NCBI RefSeq assembly: GCF_030409635.1
Contig: NZ_JAUFQF010000004.1
Span: 1,956,241-2,020,240, forward strand
Length of the DNA: 64,000 nucleotides
DNA from: Vibrio agarivorans
GTDB lineage: Bacteria > Pseudomonadota > Gammaproteobacteria > Enterobacterales > Vibrionaceae
Reading direction: 5' to 3'
Within the stretch, counting starts at the first letter, position 1; each line of letters begins with the position of its first letter. The position numbers were made by a program, and so were the translations under genes. Below, piece after piece: positions 10,134 through 18,323 of this stretch. The notes under the pieces were generated by a model. The model did not search any database. It saw nothing but the letters and a program-made list of their open reading frames with translations, and was not told the origin of the DNA.

Positions 10134-10533
10134 GCGTCATATCAAGTTTCCATAATTTGGTTTAATTATCGCTCACACTGTTGCTGAGAAAGTAAGCGTT
10201 TTCCAGAAATGTAAATTTGTAGCGAAAAATATGTTTTCGGGTGGATTTATTTACGCAGTAAAATTAATGTCATCTGGTTGTAAGTTACTGAATATATGAG
10301 TTTATGCAATAAAATGGTCATGGATTTTTGCGATTATTTATTGTGATCTAAATAGTACTTTGGAATTAAATTTCGTTGTTCGCTAGAAAATGAGAGAGGG
10401 GTCAATATATATTTAGAGCCGGAAAATATAATGCAATAAGTGGTTACATTTTCATTGGGTGCTAACATCAGAAGGCTACGGGGGTGTGCCGTTAGGACTC
10501 AGTAATTACAATAACTTTATCAGGAGCATAACT
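10134..10533 (+). promoter_or_regulatory. ptsG upstream region and structured leader
   Basis: This 400-base stretch has no gene. It contains CGAAAA-ATATG-TTTTCG, a perfect inverted repeat at 10223-10239, and a CRP-like site TGTGATCTAAATAGTA at 10342-10357 (perfect left half, weaker right half). Close to the gene a hairpin forms from CTAAC (10462-10466) with GTTAG (10491-10495) and GGC (10474-10476) with GCC (10488-10490), leaving a 7-base bulge and an 11-base G-rich loop. CAGGAGC at about 10520 is the ribosome binding site. CRP control of ptsG is known in enterics; here it is inferred from the half-site. Confidence 0.5.
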
Positions 10534-11961
10534 ATGTTTAAGAACCTTTTTGCAAACCTGCAAAAAGTCGGTAAGTCTTTGATGCTGCCAGTATCAGTTC
10601 TTCCGGTCGCAGGTATCTTGCTGGGTGTTGGTGCAGCCAACCTTGGTTTTATCCCAGAAATCGTTTCGAACCTAATGGAACAAGCTGGTGGTTCAGTATT
10701 TGGCCAAATGCCACTTCTATTCGCTGTGGGTGTTGCACTAGGCTTCACTAACAACGATGGTGTTGCAGGTCTAGCTGCAATTGTTGGTTACGGCATCATG
10801 GCTGCTACTCTATCAGTGATGGCTGGCGTAATGGGTGTTGATAAAATCGATACAGGCGTTCTAGGTGGTATCCTTGTCGGTGGTGTGGCTGCTTGGGCAT
10901 TTGCACGTTTCTTCAAAATTCAACTTCCAGAGTACCTAGGCTTCTTCGCTGGTAAGCGTGCAGTGCCAATCATCACTGGTTTCGCTGCGATTGGTCTTGG
11001 TATCGTGCTTTCTATTATCTGGCCACCAATCGGCGCTGGTATCGGTGCATTCTCACACTGGGCTGCTGAACAGAACCCACAAGTTGCATTTGGTATCTAC
11101 GGTATCATCGAGCGTTCTCTAATTCCGTTCGGTCTTCACCACGTTTGGAACGTACCGTTCTTCTTCAAAGCGGGTTCTTGTGTGAACGCTGCAGGCGAAG
11201 CGAACAACGGTGTTCTTACTTGTTATCTAGTGGCTGATGAAGCTTCACGTGCTGCTGGTAATGGCTTCGGTCAGCTAGCTGGTGGTTACATGTTTAAGAT
11301 GTTCGGCCTTCCTGCTGCTGCAATTGCTATCGCTCACTCTGCTAAGCCAGAGAACCGCGCGAAAGTAATGGGTATCATGGTATCTGCTGCTCTAACGTCT
11401 TTCCTAACAGGTATCACTGAACCAATCGAATTCTCATTCCTATTCGTTGCTCCAGTACTATACGGAATCCACGCTCTACTAGCGGGCTCTGCATACGTTG
11501 TAGCTAACACTCTAGGCTTTGTTCACGGTACTTCATTCTCACACGGTCTAATCGACTTCCTAGTTCTTTCTGGTAACGCTCAGAAGATGGGTCTGATGGT
11601 TGCTGTTGGTCTTGTTTACGCAGCTATCTACTACGTAGTATTCCGCGCTGCAATCAAAGCAATGGATCTAAAAACACCAGGTCGTGAAGATGAAGAAGAA
11701 TCTGCTAGCGCAGTTCAAGGTTCTGAAATGGCAGCTGAACTAGTTTCTGCATTCGGCGGCAAAGCAAACATCACTGGTCTTGACGCATGTATCACTCGTC
11801 TACGTGTCGCAGTTGCTGACACTGAAGCGGTTGACCAAGACAAACTAAAACAACTAGGCGCAGCAGGCGTAGTAGTTGTAGCAGGTGGTGTCCAAGCTAT
11901 CTTTGGTACGAAATCTGACAACCTTAAAACTGACATGGATGAGTGGATTAAAAACAACTAA
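10534..11961 (+). CDS. ptsG: PTS glucose transporter subunit IIBC
   Basis: PtsG imports and phosphorylates glucose using phosphate from EIIA-Glc. I start it at the ATG at 10534 behind CAGGAGC; the open frame extends to a TTG at 10459, but those 25 residues look like leader RNA. The 475-residue protein has the membrane IIC domain (about residues 1-385, with [14 protein letters not shown] and the [12 protein letters not shown] loop) and a C-terminal IIB domain with phospho-Cys419 in [11 protein letters not shown]. Its place after ycfH matches E. coli and other vibrios. Confidence 0.96.
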   Translation: MFKNLFANLQKVGKSLMLPVSVLPVAGILLGVGAANLGFIPEIVSNLMEQAGGSVFGQMPLLFAVGVALGFTNNDGVAGLAAIVGYGIMAATLSVMAGVMGVDKIDTGVLGGILVGGVAAWAFARFFKIQLPEYLGFFAGKRAVPIITGFAAIGLGIVLSIIWPPIGAGIGAFSHWAAEQNPQVAFGIYGIIERSLIPFGLHHVWNVPFFFKAGSCVNAAGEANNGVLTCYLVADEASRAAGNGFGQLAGGYMFKMFGLPAAAIAIAHSAKPENRAKVMGIMVSAALTSFLTGITEPIEFSFLFVAPVLYGIHALLAGSAYVVANTLGFVHGTSFSHGLIDFLVLSGNAQKMGLMVAVGLVYAAIYYVVFRAAIKAMDLKTPGREDEEESASAVQGSEMAAELVSAFGGKANITGLDACITRLRVAVADTEAVDQDKLKQLGAAGVVVVAGGVQAIFGTKSDNLKTDMDEWIKNN

Positions 11962-11986
11962 TCCAAGACTATGTTAGTCAATGATT

Positions 11987-12020
11987 AAAAAGAGAAGCTT
12001 CGGCTTCTCTTTTTGTTTTT
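11987..12020 (+). terminator. Terminator after ptsG
   Basis: AAAAAGAGAAGC (11987-11998), a TTCG tetraloop, and GCTTCTCTTTTT (12003-12014), followed by GTTTTT. The stable TTCG loop and 12-bp stem make this very convincing. The A-rich left arm would also work on the other strand. Confidence 0.95.
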
Positions 12021-12039
12021 AGAGAGGGGCGCTGCGCTT

Positions 12040-12197
12040 GGAGGATTGAAGTTAGAGGATCGAACCAGGTAGGTTTAGGGTAAGTGACAGAATATAGAAT
12101 ACGACTTTACCCTCTGTATTCTGAACTCTGTATTCTTCTTAATCCTTAATCCTTAATCCTTAATCCTTAATCCTTAATCCTTAATCCTTCAACCTCC
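12040..12197. repeat. Dispersed heptamer-array element, copy 1
   Basis: Located between convergent ptsG and rrtA. From outside in: GGAGGATTGAAG (12040-12051) mirrors CTTCAACCTCC (12187-12197); AGAATAT-AGAATAC (12089-12102) mirrors GTATTCT at 12116-12122 and 12130-12136. Seven perfect tandem copies of TTAATCC fill 12139-12187. Bases 12103-12139 are identical to 44728-44764. The last repeat unit supplies the stop codon of rrtA. The symmetric layout suggests a long folded RNA on either strand. Confidence 0.85.
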
Positions 12198-12726
12198 ATA
12201 TCGCCAACAGCAACCCCACAACCACCCCAAACATATGCGCATCCACAGCAACTGATGCTTGAATGAGTTGAGCAGTGCTCTCTGAAGCGCCGTATAACTG
12301 CTCCCATGCAACTTTTGCGACAATACCTGCAACCAGTAACCAACTGCTTTTTAAGCCGTTTAGAGCTTCATTCAGCGCGAAATAGGCAAAGACGCTATGA
12401 AGAACACCGGAAAGGCCGGCATATTCTTGAACTGGCGTAAGAAAGTTAAGCAAACCAATGATGATGGATGAGGCAGTAAAAACCACAGCTAAACTTCGAG
12501 GCTGAGGTTTAAAAATAAACGTCATAACCCATAATGCTGCAAGATTCATCAGCAAGTGATAGTGATTAGTATGGGTAAAGTGACCAGAGACAACACGCCA
12601 CCATTGGCCATCTACTATGTATTGTCGTTGCCAAATTGCGTAAGATTGCGGGTATTCCAGCTGCAGCAAACACACAACGATGCTTACAGACATCACAAAG
12701 AGGTAGGGTTTTAGTTTATGTCTCAC
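12181..12726 (-). CDS. rrtA: Rhombosortase (rhomboid-family protease)
   Basis: This 181-residue, six-helix membrane protein belongs to the rhomboid protease superfamily, rhombosortase branch, which processes proteins carrying a C-terminal GlyGly-CTERM anchor. Visible motifs are HFTHTNHYHLLMN (helix 2), the catalytic serine in YAGLSGVLHS and the catalytic histidine in VDAHMFG. The start used is GTG at 12726, overlapping the divergent DTW gene by 9 bases; the ATG 12 codons in (12690) is an alternative but would cut into the first helix. The C-terminal Lys-Asp-stop is encoded by a heptamer array. No GlyGly-CTERM substrate is in the window. Confidence 0.85.
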   Translation of the reverse strand: MRHKLKPYLFVMSVSIVVCLLQLEYPQSYAIWQRQYIVDGQWWRVVSGHFTHTNHYHLLMNLAALWVMTFIFKPQPRSLAVVFTASSIIIGLLNFLTPVQEYAGLSGVLHSVFAYFALNEALNGLKSSWLLVAGIVAKVAWEQLYGASESTAQLIQASVAVDAHMFGVVVGLLLAIWRLKD

Positions 12727-13350
12727 CAGTTATCCCATGATTCACGTTATTGCCACCAGTGTGGAAAAGCCAACCAAGCGTGCATCTGTGAGTACATAGT
12801 CTCCATTGATGCCAGCGTAGAACTGATCATATTACAGCATGAATCAGAACAAAATCATCCACTTGGTAGTGCTCGCATTCTTGATTTGTCACTGGCTCGG
12901 ACTCATCTGTTTATTGGCGAAGATTTTTCGCAGCATGAGCAGCTTAATCTCTTGCTTGCTGATAAGCGCTATCAGCACGCTATTCTTTACCCGAGCGAGC
13001 TGGCGGTAGATCTCACTCAATTTGCGTCACAGATTGCGCCTGAGATGAAATACCGAGTAATTCTTCTTGATGGCACTTGGAAAAAAGCCTACAAGATGTG
13101 GCAGTTATCTAAAAATTTACACTCAGTACCGTGTGTGGCTCTACCGAAGAGCTTAAAAGGTGAATATCAAATTCGTAAAGCGCCATCCGACAATGCGCTC
13201 TCAACCGTTGAAGCGGGCTATCATGCTCTGTCCATTCTCGAGCCGAACACGAATTTCGTGCCGTTGGTTGATGCTTTCAAGCAGATGATTCAGTTTCAGA
13301 TCGATCAAATGCCACCTGGTGTGTTTGAACGAAATTACTTATCAAAATAA
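12718..13350 (+). CDS. DTW-domain tRNA-uridine aminocarboxypropyltransferase
   Basis: DTW-domain enzymes transfer the 3-amino-3-carboxypropyl group of SAM to tRNA uridine (acp3U); the E. coli member is TapT (YfiP). The 210-residue protein has an N-terminal zinc-type cluster (CHQCGKANQACIC) and the DTW signature in ILLDGTWKKAYKM, followed by LPKSLKGEYQIRKAP. The size is near that of TapT. The ATG at 12718 lies inside the start of rrtA on the other strand. The exact tRNA and position modified cannot be told from sequence. Confidence 0.8.
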   Translation: MSHQLSHDSRYCHQCGKANQACICEYIVSIDASVELIILQHESEQNHPLGSARILDLSLARTHLFIGEDFSQHEQLNLLLADKRYQHAILYPSELAVDLTQFASQIAPEMKYRVILLDGTWKKAYKMWQLSKNLHSVPCVALPKSLKGEYQIRKAPSDNALSTVEAGYHALSILEPNTNFVPLVDAFKQMIQFQIDQMPPGVFERNYLSK

Positions 13351-13399
13351 CCTGCTTGTCTTTGAAAACCCCTGGGTACTTGGTGTGATCTCTCAATTA

Positions 13400-14713
13400 T
13401 TAGAGGTGCGCTGAGAACATCTGCTGGTGGAGTCTTTTCGCCCGACCATCAGTCATCGCAGCGATATAATCACAGATAACCCGCATTTGCTGTTTGTTGT
13501 CATCTGCTTGCCGCCATAACTGTTGCTGATTGATGGGCAGCAGGCGCTCGGGATCGGCACTTAAGGCTTCAAACAAGTCCATAATGATCTGCTGTCCTTT
13601 ATATTCGGCAACCTGAACATCGGGTACTTGAATCACATATTGGCTGACAAAGCGCTTGAGAATATCGAGTGCAATCGCCATTGGTCGTGTTAATACGGCA
13701 TTGTAAGCCAATAAGTCACTGTCAAAGCGTTTATCAACACACTCTAAAGAGATGCTCGTCAATAGAGCATTGACCATACCGCCGATAGCATCCTTGCGCT
13801 GGTAGTGATGACCAGAAAAGAGCATGTCGCTGACGGAATTGATGTGCTTTTCAAACCACTCATCTTCGCACTCAGCTAATAGAGTCGCAGCCGCTTCTTG
13901 CCACTGTTGTCGTGAGACCATGCCAAGCACGATAGCATCCTCGAGATCGTGCACGCCATAGGCGATATCGTCAGCCAACTCCATAATCGAGCAATCTAAT
14001 GACTTGTAGAGTGTCTTATGATGGGTCGACTCTGGGCTTGGGTTATCGCGAAAGCATGAAAACAGAGCTTTATCTTGGTCGCTTAATGGCTGGCAAACCC
14101 AGTCGAATATGGCTTGGTCACAATCGTATATGCCTTTAGCTGGCATCCAGTCTTTGGCTTTGATTTGACGAGGTGAGGGTGGTGCACTGGGCGTAATTTC
14201 GCGCCTTGCATGAGTAAGGAGGGTTGGATATTTAATTAAGCCAAGTAGGGTACGCCTTGAGAGGTTCATACCAAACTGTTCGGTATAAGGTTCAAGCTTG
14301 GTGACAATGCGAAACGTTTGAGCATTACCCTCAAAACCCCCGTATTCGCGCATCATGTAGTTGAGGGCAATCTCACCGCCATGGCCATATGGAGGATGAC
14401 CGATGTCATGCGCAAGGCAGATCGCGTCGATTAAAGAATCAGATGGCAACAACTCGCGAGCATCGGGTTGCTTTTTCTTAATTTGAGCCACGATACCGGA
14501 GCCCAATTGAGCCGCTTCGAGGGAATGAGTCAGCCGAGTGCGATGGAAGTCGTCGATGCTGCTACCATGCACTTGAGTTTTGGCTTGCAGGCGGCGAAAA
14601 GCCGCAGAGTGAAGAATTCGAGCGCGATCTCGTTGAAAAGGACTGCGATGATCATCGCGGCGAATCTTATGCTCGTCGTCGTGGCGGTCATTCCATAGAA
14701 GGCTCATTGGCAT
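13400..14713 (-). CDS. dgt: dGTPase-family HD triphosphohydrolase
   Basis: The 437-residue protein is a dNTP triphosphohydrolase with an HD domain: LTHSLEAAQLG carries the first metal His, HDIGHPPYGHGGE the HD pair, and a distal aspartate follows in the ELADDIAYGVHD segment. The N-terminal RSPFQRDRARILHSAAFRRL is typical of this branch, which is shorter than E. coli Dgt (about 505 residues). Such enzymes degrade dGTP or other dNTPs. Some Vibrio and Shewanella-type relatives act in phage defence by depleting dGTP; that role here is inference. AAGGA lies about 10 bases before the ATG. It is in line with yfbR, another nucleotide-pool HD enzyme. Confidence 0.9.
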   Translation of the reverse strand: MPMSLLWNDRHDDEHKIRRDDHRSPFQRDRARILHSAAFRRLQAKTQVHGSSIDDFHRTRLTHSLEAAQLGSGIVAQIKKKQPDARELLPSDSLIDAICLAHDIGHPPYGHGGEIALNYMMREYGGFEGNAQTFRIVTKLEPYTEQFGMNLSRRTLLGLIKYPTLLTHARREITPSAPPSPRQIKAKDWMPAKGIYDCDQAIFDWVCQPLSDQDKALFSCFRDNPSPESTHHKTLYKSLDCSIMELADDIAYGVHDLEDAIVLGMVSRQQWQEAAATLLAECEDEWFEKHINSVSDMLFSGHHYQRKDAIGGMVNALLTSISLECVDKRFDSDLLAYNAVLTRPMAIALDILKRFVSQYVIQVPDVQVAEYKGQQIIMDLFEALSADPERLLPINQQQLWRQADDNKQQMRVICDYIAAMTDGRAKRLHQQMFSAHL

Positions 14714-14749
14714 AACAGCGGTATCCTTTTTATTATGCAGCGTATGGGG

Positions 14750-15334
14750 TTACGTTATCTCATCGAGTGACAAATTGAAACTAGGCACAAAAACTTCGAG
14801 AAAATAGGTCATTTCATCCGTTTTTCGCTCATTGAGGGTAATATCCAAGCGTTTTTTCGCTAACTCAAACTCGTGATTTCCAGCGGCTATCTCCTCTAGG
14901 CATTTAAGATAAGCACAGAGTGTATCGGCTTGTTTAACGATAAGTGCGTCTTCTGGATGAGCGTCGTGAGAAATCAGAAAGGGAGCGAAGTCTTGTTGAA
15001 ACTCTTCGGGCAGCATTGAGAGCAGCTTTTGCTCGGCAGCAGCTTCAATCTTTTTATACTCTTTCGCGATCTCGGGGTTGTAGTATTTAACTGGGGTCGG
15101 CAAATCTCCGGTGAGCACTTCACTGGTGTCATGATACATGCCCAGTAATGCAATACGTTCAGGGTTTAACTTGCCGGAAAATTTTTTGTTCTTAATCACC
15201 GCGAGCGCGTGCGCCACAAAGGCGACCTGTAGGCTATGCTCTGAGATGTTTTCTACAGATACCGAACGCATCAACGGCCAACGCTGAATAAGCTTCATGC
15301 GTGCTAAGTGGGCGAAAAAATGACTGGTTTCCAT
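14750..15334 (-). CDS. yfbR: 5'-deoxynucleotidase YfbR
   Basis: YfbR removes the 5' phosphate from deoxynucleoside monophosphates. The 194-residue HD-domain protein has [13 protein letters not shown] and [19 protein letters not shown], plus a later [16 protein letters not shown] segment. I start at the ATG at 15334, since GGAGGGAGAC is directly upstream; the longer open frame begins with a TTG that would place this ribosome binding site inside the gene. It lies just upstream of dgt and downstream of alaA, the same partner (yfbQ) as in E. coli. Confidence 0.95.
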   Translation of the reverse strand: METSHFFAHLARMKLIQRWPLMRSVSVENISEHSLQVAFVAHALAVIKNKKFSGKLNPERIALLGMYHDTSEVLTGDLPTPVKYYNPEIAKEYKKIEAAAEQKLLSMLPEEFQQDFAPFLISHDAHPEDALIVKQADTLCAYLKCLEEIAAGNHEFELAKKRLDITLNERKTDEMTYFLEVFVPSFNLSLDEIT

Positions 15335-15374
15335 GTCTCCCTCCAACAGTCGTAATCATGCTGTGGTGTAAAAC

Positions 15375-15404
15375 AACAAAGGCACTCAAACGAGTGCCTT
15401 TGTT
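15375..15404 (-). terminator. Terminator after alaA
   Basis: AACAAAGGCACTC (15375-15387) pairs with GAGTGCCTTTGTT (15392-15404) around an AAAC loop. Read leftward the stem is followed by GTTTTAC, so it terminates alaA before yfbR. On the + strand it is followed by TTATAA. Confidence 0.85.
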
Positions 15405-15464
15405 TTATAAAGTCAATGTACATAGCGCATGTACAAACCGATTGATTATCTTAATGTTAGCGCC

Positions 15465-16679
15465 TTATTGTGAATAAGTAGACAAGAATCTCTCAAAGCG
15501 GCCAATTGCGGTTTCCAAATCATCGATATGTGGCAGTGTCACGATTCGGAAGTGATCCGGTTTTGGCCAGTTAAAGCCCGTTCCTTGTACGAGTAGCACT
15601 TTTTCTTGAATCAAGAAATCAAGTACCATTTTTTGGTCATCTTTAATGCTGTAGCGCTTAGTATCAATTTTCGGGAATAGGTACATCGCACCTTTTGGCT
15701 TAACACAAGAGACCCCCGGAATTTGGTTGATCAACTCGTAGGCTTTGTCACGCTGTTCAAGCAAGCGCCCGCCAGGAAGAATCAGCTCGTTGATGCTTTG
15801 ATACCCACCGAGTGCGGTTTGAATGGCATGCTGCATGGGGACGTTGGCACACAGTCGCATAGAGGCGAGCATGTCTACACCATTGATATAGCCCTGTGCG
15901 AGATGTTTTGGACCGGTAAAGAACATCCAACCACCACGAAAGCCACAGACACGATAGGCTTTCGACAAGCCATTGAAGGTCGCCACCAGTACATCATCTG
16001 CTAGTGTCGCGATAGAGGTATGAACCGTACCGTCGTAAAGGACTTTATCGTAAATTTCATCAGCAAAAATGATCAGCTTATGCTGACGCGCAATCTCAAT
16101 GATATCGAGTAGGTAATCGCGACTATAGACAGCGCCGGTTGGGTTGTTCGGGTTAATTATGACAATACCGCGCGTTTTGGGTGTAATTTTGCTGCGAATA
16201 TCATCCAAGTCAGGGTACCAGTCGGCCTCTTCATCGCACATATAATGGACGGCTTTGCCACCTGACAGAGCAACTGATGCAGTCCAGAGTGGATAGTCAG
16301 GCGAAGGTACAAGCATTTCGTCGCCGTTGTTGAGTAAGGCTTGCATTGCCATCACGATCAGCTCAGAAACACCGTTACCGATGTAAACATCTTCGACATC
16401 GAGACTGTGAATCCCTTTTTTCTGATAGTGCTGAACCACAGCCTTACGTGCTGAGTAGATACCTTTAGAGTCACAATAACCCTGAGAAGTCGGTAGGTTG
16501 CGTATAACGTCAACGAGGATTTCATCTGGGGCATCAAAACCAAATGGAGCTGGGTTGCCGATATTCAGCTTAAGAATTTTATGCCCCTCTTCCTCCATTT
16601 TTTTAGCATGTTTAAGTACTGGCCCACGTATGTCATAGCATACATTATCGAGTTTGCTCGACATGCCGATATTTTGCAT
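15465..16679 (-). CDS. alaA: Alanine aminotransferase AlaA
   Basis: AlaA is the main pyruvate-glutamate transaminase making alanine. The 404-residue fold-type I PLP enzyme matches the AlaA/YfbQ pattern: LNIGNPAPFGFDAPDEI, INPNNPTGAVYS, FADEIYDKVLYDG, and the PLP lysine in NGLSKAYRVCGFRGGWM. Length is the family norm. It reads leftward, divergent from menF across 324 bases, and has its own terminator before yfbR. Confidence 0.96.
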   Translation of the reverse strand: MQNIGMSSKLDNVCYDIRGPVLKHAKKMEEEGHKILKLNIGNPAPFGFDAPDEILVDVIRNLPTSQGYCDSKGIYSARKAVVQHYQKKGIHSLDVEDVYIGNGVSELIVMAMQALLNNGDEMLVPSPDYPLWTASVALSGGKAVHYMCDEEADWYPDLDDIRSKITPKTRGIVIINPNNPTGAVYSRDYLLDIIEIARQHKLIIFADEIYDKVLYDGTVHTSIATLADDVLVATFNGLSKAYRVCGFRGGWMFFTGPKHLAQGYINGVDMLASMRLCANVPMQHAIQTALGGYQSINELILPGGRLLEQRDKAYELINQIPGVSCVKPKGAMYLFPKIDTKRYSIKDDQKMVLDFLIQEKVLLVQGTGFNWPKPDHFRIVTLPHIDDLETAIGRFERFLSTYSQ

Positions 16680-17003
16680 TGTTTAACCCTGAATAACTAA
16701 CCGTTTTCATTATTAAACCATATAAAACCGGAGCTTGATAGAATAAAAATCTACAAGATTGTGCTATTTGATAAAATTGCAGCAACACAGATAGGTTGCG
16801 AGTCGCTTGAATCATGAGCAAATTGGAACAAATATGCGGCGTTTGATCTTGAAACCGAGTACTTCTCTTGATTTGAATCGATGCAATCAATACATTAGCG
16901 TTCTATTAATAGAAAAGAGATATCGCCGTCAAGACGTTAGCCGTTGATCACTCAGCGACTTTTGAACATCAAACGTCAATGTTAGAGCGATGAGGACACC
17001 GAA
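16680..17003. promoter_or_regulatory. alaA-menF divergent intergenic region
   Basis: This 324-base stretch should hold promoters for both alaA (leftward) and menF (rightward). The one clear symmetric site is the perfect 14-base palindrome TTCTATTAATAGAA at 16901-16914, a candidate operator of unknown binder. I see no convincing -35/-10 pair, riboswitch or small gene; an 81-codon leftward frame here has no coding support. Confidence 0.4.
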
Positions 17004-18323
17004 TTGGATTTCGCGACTGCCATAGCAACCTTAATTAGTCAGATTGAAGCCAACGCCGATGGGCAAGTGCGATTTGCACAGTCTATTGGGCAAAGGTGGG
17101 CTTTAAAGCAAGATGAATTAGTGGACTGGCTCGACGCTCAATCTCTTTATCCAAAATTTTATTGGCAAGATCGTGACGATACCGAACAGGTCGTGGCGTT
17201 AGGCCAAATGTACACCTTTCAGCACCCTGCTCCGGCTTACACTATTCTTGGTGAGCAACAGAGAGTGTGGGGGGGACGCGCGTTCTCTCCTTCTGCAAAG
17301 AGTAGCAAGCGATGTTTATCTTCGTTGTTCTTTTTGCCCATTATCGAACTGATCGCAAAAGATGGGCAACTGACCCTAGTCGTTAACTGTAATCGCTCCA
17401 AAAGTGACGCGATTAAAGCCCTGCGTTCTTTGGTGTTGAATTTCTCGCCTCTTGGGACCCCAAAAGTGGATGTTGCTGTCTCAACGCATTGTCCTGAAAA
17501 GGCACAGTGGGTTCAGTTAGTTGATAAGGCGTTGCGTGACATTGATGATGATAAGTTCAAAAAGGTGGTTTTAGCGCGCAAGACAACACTAGAACTGAAA
17601 GACAAAGTTTCAGCAGCTCAGATAATCAAATTGAGCCGAAAATCTAACCACAATAGTTTTCATTTTCTGTTCGCGATGGACGCGGAGCACAGTTTTATCG
17701 GTTCAACGCCAGAGCGTTTATATCGCCGCTTAGGTCGAGTGCTGAATACTGAAGCGTTAGCTGGAACGATTGGTCGAGGTCAGTCAGCCGATGAGGATCA
17801 CGCGTTAGCAAATTGGCTCAGTGGGGATGTGAAAAACCTCAACGAAAACCAGTTTGTGGTTGATGACATTCTAGAACGTTTAGATGGGCTTACAGACAGT
17901 GTCCATGTTGAGGAGCAGGCCAAATTGATTCGCTTGCGTCGAGTTCAGCATCTAAAACGCGCGATATATGCCAACTTGAAAGACGACGTGAAAGGGGTTG
18001 AGTTACTCAACGCATTGCAGCCGACCGCTGCGGTAGCAGGACTCCCTCGGCATTCGTCTATGCAATTTATCGAAGAAAACGAACCCTTTGTTCGCGGTTG
18101 GTATGCCGGTTCAGTCGGCTATTTAAGTCATGAAAAAGCGGAATTTTGCGTGGCCATTCGTAGTGCGCTCGTAGTAGAACAAGCCATTCATTTATTCGCC
18201 GGGGCAGGCATTGTACCTGGCTCACAAGCTGATCATGAGTGGCTAGAATTAGACAAGAAGTTGTCAACGTTGCTGACTTTGCTCGTTGATGAAAAAACCG
18301 AAGATGTAGGAGTTTATCAGTGA
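17004..18323 (+). CDS. menF: Isochorismate synthase MenF
   Basis: MenF converts chorismate to isochorismate, the first committed step to menaquinone. The 439-residue chorismate-binding enzyme has KKVVLARKTTLEL, FIGSTPERLYRR, TEALAGTIGRG and the C-terminal FAGAGIVPGSQADHEWLELD block. It starts with TTG at 17004 behind GATGAGGAC, and the stop overlaps the menD start as GTGA. Placement at the head of men genes argues for MenF rather than an EntC-type enzyme. Confidence 0.95.
   Translation: MDFATAIATLISQIEANADGQVRFAQSIGQRWALKQDELVDWLDAQSLYPKFYWQDRDDTEQVVALGQMYTFQHPAPAYTILGEQQRVWGGRAFSPSAKSSKRCLSSLFFLPIIELIAKDGQLTLVVNCNRSKSDAIKALRSLVLNFSPLGTPKVDVAVSTHCPEKAQWVQLVDKALRDIDDDKFKKVVLARKTTLELKDKVSAAQIIKLSRKSNHNSFHFLFAMDAEHSFIGSTPERLYRRLGRVLNTEALAGTIGRGQSADEDHALANWLSGDVKNLNENQFVVDDILERLDGLTDSVHVEEQAKLIRLRRVQHLKRAIYANLKDDVKGVELLNALQPTAAVAGLPRHSSMQFIEENEPFVRGWYAGSVGYLSHEKAEFCVAIRSALVVEQAIHLFAGAGIVPGSQADHEWLELDKKLSTLLTLLVDEKTEDVGVYQ

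Noticed and set aside
10459..10533. N-terminal extension of PtsG from a TTG codon
   Set aside because: The extra 25 residues are encoded by a leader hairpin, and the ATG at 10534 has a proper ribosome binding site and matches the family start.
12139..12187. Heptamer array as a possible CRISPR
   Set aside because: Units are 7 bases with no spacers and no cas genes nearby; it is a simple tandem array.
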